From Bryopsis sp. KO-2023 (lineage: Eukaryota; Chlorophyta; Ulvophyceae; Bryopsidales; Bryopsidaceae): DNA of 64,000 nt. The notes below the pieces were generated by a model. It was not told the origin of the DNA and did no database searches. It worked only from the letters and a program-made list of their open reading frames with translations. Both the position numbers and the translations under genes were made by a program. The stretch is taken from the NCBI GenBank assembly GCA_030272585.1, contig BSYQ01000002.1, forward strand, positions 3,038,001-3,102,000, in the 5' to 3' direction. Below, in pieces: positions 44,705 to 55,420 of this stretch. How positions within the stretch are numbered: the first letter of the stretch is position 1; each line of letters opens with the position of its first letter.

Positions 44705-45240
44705 ATGGATGCTACAGATTCTCTTCCAGGGCCGCTTCGCTCCCCTAGCGGATTGATATGGGGGGAACAAAGCGACGAACGAGGGGCGACCTCCCACGCT
44801 GGTGGTTAGCCAATCAATCAACCAACCGCTGCAATGACCACCGGATTGCCTCTGTATGGTTGAGAACCATCAACCATCTTGCCCCAAGAAGCGCGTTTGA
44901 CCCTCTTCTGACAGTGATTTTCTCTGCGATCAATTGAGAGTTTGTGCGCACAGCCTGATCAACAAACCACTTTCAAGCAAGTTCTACAGCAATGATTCCA
45001 TCGGGGAGAAGACAAGCGTGCCGGGCCAGTGCGACTTCTTCCGTCGCTCGTTGGAGGAGCCCAAACACTGGCAGCCTTTGGTGTCGTCGCGACAGCCCCA
45101 ACAAAGCCCAGGTTCCAAAACACCGCCGTTGGGCTATTCGACAGAACCACAGTCGCTTGCCGCGATTTCCGAGGCTGAGCGCTTATAAGATAAAAAGCGC
45201 TGGGAAGAATCGGGAAAAGAGGGTAGCTCCAAGGAGTGGT
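44705..45240 (+). pseudogene. Possible decayed coding exons
   Basis: ATG at 44705 opens MDATDSLPGPLRSPSGLIWG. About 44,980-45,238 reads SIGEKTSVPGQCDFFRRSLEE...AISEAERL, then a TAA, then DKKRWEESGKEGSSKEW to a donor-like gtaaga. The sense of the frame on both sides of the stop suggests one former exon. No family was recognised. Confidence 0.3.
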
Positions 45241-45385
45241 AAGAGTTCCTTTTCGTTTTCGTTGCCAATTCGTTTTGCTTTTTTGATGCATCGGTACTTC
45301 CAGAGCACACGAGATAGTCGTCAAAACAGCTCGTCGATCGTCGCAAACTGCTGAACAGCTTGAAAATGGTGTGTTTTCTTGCAGG

Positions 45386-45414
45386 AGTTCAGTGTTCTTG
45401 GTGAACACTGAACT
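45386..45414. repeat. 12-bp perfect stem, 5-nt loop
   Basis: AGTTCAGTGTTC pairs with its inverse around ttggt. It lies three bases after an acceptor-like ttcttgcag, so in RNA it would form directly at the start of an exon. Confidence 0.8.
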
Positions 45415-46064
45415 GGGACTAAAAAACAGACAATATCAACGTGGGATCGTGCTCACGGAGTTCAGACGATTTGGTGCGTTCCCATCTATATAACTACTCA
45501 TTCGCTTTTTTGCGTCTGCACTGTAGATTTTATTGATCGCCGTTTGTCCACCCAGATTCGCTTATGTCCTTGTTTTTTTCTCGACGTGTACAGGAAAGGA
45601 TTGCGAAAGAAGCAGGAGCAACGGCCGTGTTGTCGCTCCAGGTTAGGCTACCTCGTCCCCCAATGATCGGGAGATCATTGGTTTGGTGAATGATGTTTCT
45701 TTCTCGTTGTTTAGTGTTGCCATTCAGGGGACAACCCACCACTTTTCGATCCCAATGTCAATTGGTCGAGAAAAAAAAACCCTACATGAAGCAGTAGTGT
45801 TTGTGTTCGATCCCAAACGTCGCTTCTTTCACTGGCTTGCATGACATGAACAACCTGTGTGTGTGGCGCCTCTTCTTTTTCAACGCCTACAGTGTGACCT
45901 CTGCCTGGAGACGCTGGGTATCAACTACGAAGCAATCCACGAAGGGGCCGTAGAAAACGGCATAGCTTCGCCGTTTGTTTTTTTTTTGCCTCGCTTTTGA
46001 AGGGACGCAGTCATGAGGTGGCGGCGACAGCGAAAAGCTTGCAAAAGACTCGTTTGCTAACTGG

Positions 46065-46466
46065 ATGGATGCGGAAACGCAAAATATCCAGGAATTATCC
46101 TTCAAGAGGCAGTTGGAGTGCAGCCTGTCTCTCATCTCTTCTTTATCGGTATGTGTCACGCTGACGCCTCTTTTTTGGGGGTTCTTTTCCCAGCGAAGCC
46201 GAAAAGCTCTCGACGTCGTTGCTCCTCTTTTCCATAGATTGTTCACAAGACTGAAACGCGCCGTCGAGAAACAACCTGATCTTGTGCTTGTCTTGTTCCT
46301 GAGAGAACACTTTTCATCAAACGAATTTCTTGAGAAACACAAGGACGCGCTTGCGGGGGCTGAAAGCGACGTGCCGTCGAAGCTTTCATCTCAGGATAAC
46401 GGACATTCCTTATCCCTAAATGGTGAGGATTACTGCTTCGAGGAAGTCGAGGCTTGGGGGGAATGA
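46065..46466 (+). CDS. Two-exon hypothetical protein, 118 aa
   Basis: Exons 46065-46148 and 46194-46466 have good GT/AG sites and a 45-nt intron, and join in phase 0. The protein is helical and charged (FHRLFTRLKRAVEKQPDLVLV, HFSSNEFLEKHKDAL) and ends acidic (EDYCFEEVEAWGE). No family was recognised. The ATG may not be the true start, since the frame could continue from an upstream exon. It precedes decayed coiled-coil exons related to the TOG gene and might be part of that locus. Confidence 0.45.
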   Translation: MDAETQNIQELSFKRQLECSLSLISSLSVCVTLTPLFWGFFSQRSRKALDVVAPLFHRLFTRLKRAVEKQPDLVLVLFLREHFSSNEFLEKHKDALAGAESDVPSKLSSQDNGHSLSLNGEDYCFEEVEAWGE

Positions 46467-46659
46467 GAATATGAGGACCACAGCTTCTACAGTTTAAGAA
46501 TCACAATCGGCTTGAAGGAAGAATCGGCGGCTGGCCGATTGCTTGTGATGGTGTCTGCTCTTTCTTTGTTTCTCTCTTGAACGAAATCGATCAATTCAGT
46601 TCCTCGAACTTGAGTATGGTGTGAACGATAATGGGATCGATGGATTTTTCATGTGCAGA

Positions 46660-48510
46660 GGTCCAGTCCGAGCTGGCAGACGCCCGAAACGAGATCGCGT
46701 ATTTGAGGCAGGGGTTGAGAGAGATTGCCGAAGCCAGTGCAAGAGCACTTTTTGGTAGGTTCATAGCAAATTATCAGCCACTCTTTATCCACACTATTGT
46801 TCCCGTTGTGTCGATAACATTTCCTGGTTTCATTGGTTGTTTAAAATGGGTGCACAGGGTTAACCCTGTTTCTAGCTCTTTGCTGAAGGAATCTTTTCCT
46901 TACGAAATAGAAACAGTTGATGGGGTGGATCCGTCACGTGTCTGAAACTCTTGGTGTGGGGTTTACTTGATAACATAACATAACATAATTACACGCGGGA
47001 AAGCCTACCAGACTCAACAAAACCCATGGCGGGCGCCAAGGCAGGGACAGTGCTGAATGAGCTCATCGGGGTGTTCACGTGATCACGGCGCGCCAGACAA
47101 AACTTAACGGGTTCACGAATCACATTTTCACAAAGAAAGTCGTCGGGACCGACTCCATTTTATCGTCACAAGACTCGGTGGAAATCCCAGGGCTTTGGGG
47201 TGTTCAGGCCTGGACCACCAAGAGAAGGTCATTGTCAGGAGGCGACGAATGACGACGAGCTTCTATTCTCGGAAGAAGGATATGCAGCTCCGTATTCTAT
47301 GAGGGGCTGACAAACCAGAAAGTCTTGCCGTTACGACACGGAGTGCGGATGAAGTACCCGCAGCAGGAAATTGCCGCTCCTGGAGGAGAGGCGCACTCAC
47401 ACATGATGGAAATGGTCATGAAGTGGGGTAGTCTCAATGTTTTCAAATTGTGTCGTCTGGAGGGCTGCATTCCTGTGGATCGAGTATGTGTGCATGTGTT
47501 CGTTTACTAGGAACAGGTCGATCAATGTATCCTCCATTCTGCCTGTTTTCACCTTTTGAGCCCAGTTTCAAATGATACTACTCCTGATAGTTTCGTTGCG
47601 ATTTCATCCAGGCGTCTGAGCTTGGAGCCATGGTCGCTGGGCGGGAAAGATTCAAAAAAGAAAGGGAAGAAGTGTCTGAGCCGTTGTTCTAGAAGCGAAG
47701 TCTTTCGAGATCTCGAAAGACTGCGCTTGTTTGGATACAGAATGGAAGAAGTCATCGACCCTGAGTTCGAACAGGGAAGAACTTTAGCGGGTGAACAGGA
47801 GATACTCCGCCGCAGCTTGATTATGGGAGGAAGAGGAAGTCGAGAAAATTGCAGAAATGAAAGTGGTGAGGGACTCCTGGACAGTCTCAGTTCAAAAACT
47901 GGTGGATTTTTGGTGAGTGTTCTTCGAACACAACAGCCCCACAGCTCATTACCCTGGATTCTTTATCTCCATGAAAAGTTTGTCAGGAAAAGTATTTGTT
48001 TCGGGCGAATCCTCAAAGGATGGTTTTGAAAAAGAAACCGGCTTCGTTTGGATTTTCAGTGCCCAAGATGTGGTCGACATATTTGAAATTGACCAGAAAG
48101 CACTTCAAAAAAAGCTTGAACAAGAGGTGGAAGAGTCGCAAGATCGACTGCAGGTCTTTTCGAAGCCCAAGCAGGTTCTTCCACTTGTCCGATAAGCCTT
48201 GCGATCAAGTGCTAGAAATAATTTTTTTCCTTGGAACGAATCCGGAAAGAATTTCGCTCCGTGGAAAGGAGATGTTCTTGCTTGTTGATATTGTTTTCGT
48301 TGCACGAATGGAGTGCCTGTGTTGTTCAGTTTGTAAAAACAATCGTGTGAAGCTTGAATGTGCATTTTTGTTGATCCAGGCTGTGGATCTGCAGGAGAAG
48401 GCTCATGGAATGACGATGCAAAAAGACGAAGAGAGTCAAAGACTCAAGGCACCTGCTGGAACAGCCAGCGGGGAAATTTGCCGAGCCCGTCGATGTCGAA
48501 CGCATTGAAC
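46660..48510 (+). pseudogene. Diverged paralogous fragment of the TOG/coiled-coil gene
   Basis: A coiled-coil exon at about 46661-46754 (QSELADARNEIAYLRQGLREI) has acceptor and donor sites. At 47,690-48,160 the sequence resembles TOG exons 9-10: a DPEFEQGRTL region, then SKDGF and FEIDQKALQKKLEQE against SKGGF and FDQRAAQTVLQ. At 48,380-48,500 it resembles exon 12: VDLQEKAHGMTMQKDEESQR against VDMQKEARSMKMEKDKEVQR. Frames are interrupted between these blocks. It is much older than the palindrome duplication. Confidence 0.6.
47701..47720. repeat. 20-bp perfect palindrome
   Basis: TCTTTCGAGATCTCGAAAGA, centred on a BglII-type AGATCT, lies inside the decayed coiled-coil region. Confidence 0.85.
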
Positions 48511-49702
48511 CTGCAAACTTCTTTGACTGCCGTCACTACTCGTGACTTTCTGATCTCTCTAATGTCAGCTTTTGTGGGGAAAACCTGACGAGATATAACT
48601 GCTCCCAGCGGTTAGCCTGTGTTGGGATCCACTCTTGCTTCTGTTCGCACTTGATTGTGGGAAGATGTAACAAAACATCCATTTAGCACATGCGCAAAGG
48701 CAGCCGCATTGTGTGCGGTGTTTCCTTTCATATTTATGTAGAGCAAGCACATCACCACACACAGTCTCCACAACTTTCTGAGAAATGAACAGACGACCGC
48801 AGAAAACCAGAAAAATCGCACTTCGCCTTGTGTGCGGTGTCGGCTCGCTGCACGGTGCCCAGCTGGAAACGTTTCAGAAGTAGCACAAACTGTGAAAATG
48901 CATGCTATTGTAGTCTGGGAATCAGCACTGCTCTTGTTGTTGATTTGACTTAAATCATTTGAGCGCTGATAATTATGCCCATCTCTGTCAAGCGACCCAT
49001 TACACCAAAGTCCCGAGGCATTTCTGTGCAAACGCACAGCAAAGAGATAAAGATAACAAAGTCAAGGCTAGGAAAGGATTGAAAAGTGGAATAAACCCTC
49101 TGAGGGGCGCAACAGAAAGCAACAGCGCAACAACAAATTTTAGTTTGTCATGAGGAAAGGCCATCGAAGATCGAACTCCCAAGATCTATGAGCAGAGTTT
49201 TCGTGTTTTACCAGAAAAAACGCATACACTTGGAAGGCGTCTGCACAACGTGCGTCAAAGCTCCTTGCAAACTGGTAGCTTCCTTAACGCTTACAAAATT
49301 CGATGAGAATGTGTGAATGTCGAAAGTTGCGTACCAGATAAACGTTAGCCCTAAAAAGAGCAAATACCTGCAGGTCACTGAGATCGTCAAAACAAAATTT
49401 GAGCTCGAAAGAAGGTCACGTTTGGGTAGGTTGTCAAAGTCGACATCAAGAGGTGGGCAAGGGCTACCTGTATCCTTTATAGGTGCTCTTTGCCTTTTTG
49501 ACTAGTCATGAGCCAGTTTGGATTCGATTTTGGAACAGCAAAAACAAACATACCAACTGGGATCTGCTGATGTTGCTCGTTATTGGGTTTATGTACGTAC
49601 AAGATGTTATTGACATGACAAATTTGTCATTTTCTTTTTTAATTTTCTTTCTTAAATCCCCATTCCCCATATTATATCTGTTTTGTTCATTCGATCACCC
49701 TT

Positions 49703-51460
49703 TCACATTTCCATATTTCCACCGACCCTTTCTTCACCACACCCTAAGTCAAGCCGTTTTAGGCCATCCACTAATGTCGTCACTGCTCCCTTCGATATCC
49801 TCCCCTTGCACCACAAAAGAGCTGGCGGCTTCTCCCATTGTGACGTCCCCAAGACTCGGCTCCAGTAGTATGGAATCCCATATCCTTCCAAGTAACATTC
49901 CCTCCAACATTCGCACTCGTTTGGATCCTCCCAGCTGCGCTCACCTGAAGCACAGTGGTACCAAAAGGTCCCTGCTTCTTGGACCATCTGCACGGACCAG
50001 ATACATAGATTAAAATATATATGTGAGAAAAAAACATTAAATAGGTGCCAGGGAGCCGTCAACATAATTCAACCAGCAACGAGGAGGTTTTTGGCAGGGA
50101 TCCATGTCTTTTTTTTTTACCTCCCCGACCAGGTCGCGCGGCACCTCAGTGGGGGTGTGCCAGCTGCACCTGTTGGTACGATAGTTGTACCAGAACTCCA
50201 TTCCGCTTTTTTCATCCAATAACTTTCTCCATGCAAGCGCATTAGGTCTCCTCCACGTCGTCTGCCCCATGACGGCGTTCTGGAAAAACGTGTGCCCCTG
50301 AATGACAATTTTGCGCCAAGCACATGATGGCGGCGTCTCCTTGGTTTTCTCGAGTGTTTTTTTGTTGACGTACAATGCACCTGCCAGCAACGAGAGATTA
50401 ATGCACATCCAGTATCACTGGTTTCGAGTAGCCGACTCGAAACTCACCGCCGTACTCGGCACGACATGTTGACCATGTTCCAGGAGGATCTTCAAAAGCC
50501 ATCGAACCGTCTGTAATAAGGCGGAACAGTGGGTTGAAAGCTTTGCATTACCAAGTGAAAAAGTATCGCCACACAGCAATCGATACTTCCACAAAACAAC
50601 AGCAACACAAACTTCTTCTTACAAAAAACACATAATGCAGGAAGGGCATCACAAGATGAAGCACCACCTTGTGGTGGGCTCTATTGGTTCCTCATTTAGG
50701 ACGCAAAGAAAAACTAGAGTATTACGTGATACCCTCACAGCAGAAACAAGCTGGAAACTTTTTACGTCAAACACTGACTAATTGTAAAGAATGCAAAAAT
50801 ATCACTCTCAGGTTTGTTCGCTTGTATTGTATTGTATGATCCTCTCATTCCACCTGCCGCCACAAACTTCCCACTATCCAGTACATTTTCAAGCCCTCTA
50901 GATTTCCCCACTCAACTCAAACTGAATTCAGTGGCTGTGTACTTCGTCTCTACCCCAATCTTTTAATCAGAAGTGCCTCTGAAATGAAAATTGCTGTTTG
51001 TTTGTGGGACATGTGTTGTTGCTCTTTACTTACCCGCATCATACTCAGAAAGTATCTCTAGGAATTCACTGCAGTACGGTGTCACTGAGCGTGCGGTGTT
51101 ACCATCGTCATCCTCGATATCAGGATTAGATCCGAATTGTAACAGCAGCCGTGACATCTGGAGAATCAACAACCTTTTAATAACAGTCAGAGCAACAAAA
51201 GACATCCGCCACTCCCTGAAAGCATCGACTGAAACCACTCGGTTCTCCAACCCTGGTGAGACATAGCGTTCTTGTTGAGATTCTCACCTCCGCATCACCG
51301 TATCGAAGGCAGTGACGATTGCGTTCGTTTAAGCGACTGGTTCAAAAATCGATCCGGCGACCCTGTGTGCGAGTAAAAGCTTTGCGATTTTGAGGTTTCC
51401 CGTTTTCACCGCTGTGACAAGTGCAAACTGGCCGCTTTCATTTGGAACATGTACGTCTTC
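49703..51460 (-). CDS. Ankyrin/WW-domain protein
   Basis: Minus-strand exons 51034-51157, 50448-50510, 50121-50380 and 49703-49987 join in phase. The first encodes an ankyrin repeat (MSRLLLQFGSNPDIEDDDGNT). The later ones hold four WW-like units, each with a tryptophan pair and an aromatic core: CAWRKIVIQGHTFF...TTWRRP, AWRKLLDEKSGMEFWYN...SWHTP, GTFWYHCASGERSWEDP and CWRECYLEGYGIPYYW...SQWEKP. WW units bind proline-rich peptides, so an adaptor role is likely. Upstream, about 51288-51450 encodes one more ankyrin helix pair (SGQFALVTAVKTGNLKIAKLLL). It shifts frame before NERNRHCLRYGDAE, either a hidden small intron or a lesion. The start was not found. The 66-aa gene at 51658 is divergent from it. 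Confidence 0.75.
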
Positions 51461-51657
51461 GGCGAAGACTCTTCGCTAAATCTTGGGTTTTCGAAGCAAG
51501 TTACATATGGAATTGCTTTTCATACGGATCGTGGGGAACAATTCTGACCGGGTCCGTAGAGCGGATCGTCGCGACTAGGATTACGATTCGGCGGGGGTAC
51601 GAATCCCACTCTCCACATTTTTATTTTCACACAACAAAGAGCAGCCCTCAACCTGCC

Positions 51658-51953
51658 ATGGCTTCTGCAGTCTTTCTTTCAAACGAAGTCGACAAGGTAC
51701 GAAACAAGTGTAAGCGTCTTTTGTACGTTCCATTCACCAAGACACCCCCCCTGATCATCTGTGAAGGATAGCTGTGCAAAAAGCTAACCAGCGACTTCCT
51801 GCAGGTCTGTGGGGAGAGAAAGCGAAACCTGTTGACACGCACCTGAAGGACGAATTGGTGCAAGTCGTTGCCTTGAACACTACCGCCAGCCATGGTGGCA
51901 CGTTTGCAAACAACGAGGTCGAGTCGCAGGCCGTTCATCATTCGCACTTGTAG
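51658..51953 (+). CDS. Small two-exon hypothetical protein, 66 aa
   Basis: Exon 1 (51658-51696, MASAVFLSNEVDK) and exon 2 (51792-51953, starting RLPAGLWGEKAKPVDTH) join in phase 0 across a 95-nt intron with good sites. Composition is soluble, with no signal peptide or membrane segment. The PAGLWGEKAKPVD stretch looks like a conserved core, but I cannot place the family. It shares an upstream region of about 200 bp with the divergent ankyrin/WW gene. Confidence 0.55.
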
Positions 51954-52459
51954 AAAAATTGACCGCTTGCGGGTGGTCAGCTGGAGCTCGAAAAATTTTG
52001 TTCACGTCTTCCCGAGAAACTTTGTGAGTAAACAAGGATTACGGCACTCCAAGTTACTTCAAGCAACAGTAACCAGCCCTTGCTTCCGAAGCAGAGTCTG
52101 TTGCGCAGCATGCAACGTTATCCGGTCAAACGGTTGTGTTGCGGTGGTATTTTGGATGGTTTTCAAAATATCCCACAGCAGTTAGTTTGGTTACACAACA
52201 ACCCGAACAGTCATCCAAGCAATCAGGTCGTTGGAAGCTGGTAAGGAAGACTTTTGCGCACTGCCTGAGCCAGGGTGGCGGCGCTGGTCCAAATTGTCGC
52301 ATTCCCAGGAACAGAATCATGAAGACGCCACGACACAGGGATCAACGATATGTTGACGAGGACGAAAGAGAGCGCTCCATCCGTACCTTGATTTGTCAGA
52401 ATGTACCTTGAACAGTACAGCCCACAGCATCCTATTCTCGCGAGGTTACCCCTCCCCGA

Positions 52460-52960
52460 GAGCACTCGCTGTTTCTCTTCGAGGTGAGGACAGAATTACC
52501 GTGCGAAGCAACGTTTGTACTACGAGTGCGCCTTCGGGCTGTTGGGATTTGATCGACCTCGAAGCTTGGAGCTTATTGGGGTTCGTTCACAAAATGAACG
52601 AGTAAGTGCTGCTGTTTCCGCTGTTCACTATTCGCTTCTCCTCTACCTTTCTGAGGGACCTCTGTCGTGATTTTTCGGTTCTTGCTTTGCAACAGAGTTA
52701 TTAATTTCGGCGCGGGGCTCGAGAGCCAGCACGGAGAGACGTTTCGTGGGCATCTCGGAGCAGAGGTGCATTTTATATCTCGACATTATCGTCCTTGTTT
52801 TTTCATGCGTCACTCGACGTTTCGATGTGCTTCCTGGATAATTGGCGGGCTTCCGCATGAAGGATAGCTGCTCGAAATGCTGCGCGACCCCCTCGCGTTT
52901 CATGGGTTAGTCCGGGAGCGAGCAAAGATGACATACGGTTAGATGCACATGACTTAACAG
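52460..52960 (+). other. Possible 5' exons of the coiled-coil gene
   Basis: A block ending at about 52600 reads YRAKQRLYYECAFGLLGFDRP and has a strong donor (gtaagt). A block at 52691-52767 reads VINFGAGLESQHGETFRGHLGAE with a donor gtgcat. The phases of these two do not match each other, so the model is open. Confidence 0.3.
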
Positions 52961-52984
52961 TTGAAAGTGCTGCTTGTCTGTTAA

Positions 52985-53012
52985 TCTTCTTTCTTTCTTT
53001 CTTTCTTTCTGT
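52985..53012. repeat. (CTTT)n microsatellite in polypyrimidine tract
   Basis: Six cttt units form the pyrimidine tract of the acceptor at about 53013, so its length could affect splicing. Confidence 0.9.
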
Positions 53013-53013
53013 A

Positions 53014-54502
53014 GTTCGGTGCACAGACGTCCTCAAGCGACCCTGGTAGGTCGCCGGATGACCTCCAGGGCGAGCTGGCGAACCTTCGTTCGCTTTTTCG
53101 CAACGCCGATGTCGTCCTGGCTCAATTTGAGGGGAGAATCGATTTTCTGGAGGTTGGTGAGCTTCGAACACACACACTGCTCATGGTTCTATTTTTAAGA
53201 AGTTAGATTTAGCGGCTATATGTGAAAGCAACGAGTCGCAGACAGATTTGGGTATGTATGAACATTTCTGCAAACAAACACCAATTGGATCGTTCATGGT
53301 GTGTGGATTCGATATTTTTGGTAGACGGAATGCTGGCTTTCAAAATGGATCTTGGGAGACCGTGTGTTATATGATTCATTTCATGCACACTGCACCGTTG
53401 CAACTGCCAGTTGATCAGTGATCGTTAAAACTATGTATTAATTTTCTCTAAAATCTGTGTGAAACTGTATTTCTTGATGTTGGCTGGGTGTGGATGTCCC
53501 TTTGCAGGCAAAAGTTCTTGATCTCCAGGTCAGACTGTCCGACAGGCAAGTCCAGGTGAGGACTTTCAGGGACCAGCTTGAGGCTGAGGAGAAAAAAAGG
53601 CATGACGTCGAGCAAAGGCTGGAAGTCGTCAAGGCGGCGCATATGGAGGAACTCCTCGAGTTGAAGCGCAACCTGAGCGGAGAAATCAATGAGCCGTCGG
53701 AGGAAGAGAGGACCGTTTCTTGTCAACGCTCCAGGTACCGCACTCCCAACTGAAAAACGACCCTTCCTCCCCCTTAAAGGATTCCGACGGTCGTGCGTCA
53801 AAAAATCTATCAAGCTTTTTGCTGCCCAGAAAGCATCTTCGTGGCGTCGTGTGCAGAGACGACACGATCCTCTTTTCAGACCGATGCGCACCCGACCGTC
53901 AACCTCCTGTCATCAAGATCCGGTTATCGCCTTCCGACGGACACCTTTTTCCAGAGCCGCCCAACTCCCCCTCGAGATGGTCTGAGACAGAAGACGAAAT
54001 CATGTCGCCCTTGTCCATCGCGGAGAGCAAAATGAGCTGGGCGGACCTGAATAAACAGGAGATGGAGAAAAAGGAGCGAGAGAACGCGAAAAAATCACTG
54101 GCGACTGAGAATGGAAAACTTACAAGCCGTGGTGTGGCCAGGACGCCAGCCACAGCGAAATGCACGCCACGTGCTTGTCACGATCAGTCTCGCGGTTTGG
54201 AGGCAAAGAACGACCGCCAAAGTGTGCCTGGTTTTTCATCGGCTAACTGCAGTCGTTCCGCAAAATCTCAAAGGAAAAGAAATAGGGAGTCCAAGAATGA
54301 AAGGCATCACAGACGTTCATGGGGAAAGGGGAAGGGGCGTGTTGGCGTTACGGAGGTGAAGAGCGTCGGCAGAAAGACCCCAACAAAAAAAAACACAAGA
54401 CGTAATGCCGGGAAACAGCATTACGAGCACACGCGCTCCCACACAATAGCGACCTCGATCAAGGAAGAACCCAAAAGGTCGAGGCGCCGCCGTTGCGACT
54501 AA
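53014..54502 (+). CDS. Coiled-coil protein with basic C-terminal tail
   Basis: Exon 53014-53151 encodes SPDDLQGELANLRSLFRNADVVL. The next exon starts at 53507 and encodes a heptad coiled coil (LQVRLSDRQVQVRTFRDQLEAEEKKRHDVEQRLEVV...MEELLELKRNL). A long frame from about 53720 to 54502 follows, with SPLSIAESKMSWADLNKQEMEKKE and a very basic end (KGKGRVGVTEVKSVGRKTPTKKN, KRSRRRRCD). How the coiled-coil exon passes into this last frame near 53735 is unclear: direct reading ends at a stop, and the only small intron candidate leads to another frame. A nuclear or chromosome-associated role is possible from the basic tail. Family not recognised. Confidence 0.5.
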
Positions 54503-55420
54503 GGAGACTTGGGCGATAGTTTTTTTCGTTGCTGGGGTTATTCCCTTCTCTCTGAAAAATGAGAGGAAGGTTCTAGAGATCTCTTTTTTTTTTGAAGTGC
54601 AGGGGATGGTCACTAGGACTGCCTCAGGGAGAGGCTCGATGGGCTCAAGCTGGCACAATGTTTTCTTTTACTTTTTAATTCCTGCTGAGTGTGTTGACAT
54701 TGATGATGGCCAGAGTGCTTGTGAGATTGTTGTTGTGTGTTTTTCATTCATCATTTGTTCGTGAGTTCACTGAAAAATACGCTGAACTCACACACATGTG
54801 TGTGTGTGTGTGTGTGTGTCTGAGCCTTAGTTGTGTGCCAAGATCAGAGTGCTTACATGATTGTTCATTCCCCTCTTGTACTCAACCTAACCGACCATTC
54901 AGTTCCCAAGGCTGTGGAACTTGTGAAGGTACTCTTCCCTGAACCAATGATCCTTCAGCATTCACATGACTAATGCATTATGACAGCAATCCTAATCCAA
55001 TAATTATTACCTCGTTCCACGTCTAATATCCTACTCGCATGACTGCCAATCACTCGGACACTGACTGCTAGGAGGTGACTCGGAGGCAGATCCATTTGCC
55101 CGAAGGCCCTCTTGCCAAGACCTCCCAGTTGCGTTTCAGCGTAACAGCGCGTCGCTCCATTTTTCAATCAGGTTGCATTCGGGGGTTCGGAAAGATAGCG
55201 CAAGTGTTTCAGTTCCAGCTTTCGTGCTGTTTTTCCGCTTTGTGATTTCATACTTTTTTTTTGTACGTGCGTGTGGTAAAGACACTCGAAGAAAAAAAAA
55301 CACGATAAAACAGCGAAGGGGGAAACCAAAAACAAAAAAAATATAGAAAGAAGGAAAACACAGTCGGAGAGTGAGGTGGTGCTAGCTTGGTTTTTCCGGG
55401 GAATTCTGAGAAGGAAAAGT
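54503..55420. other. Intergenic region
   Basis: No gene was seen. It contains a (TG)n run at 54797-54820 and A-rich DNA just before the CBM3-like gene, probably including its promoter; no TATA element was recognised. Confidence 0.5.
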
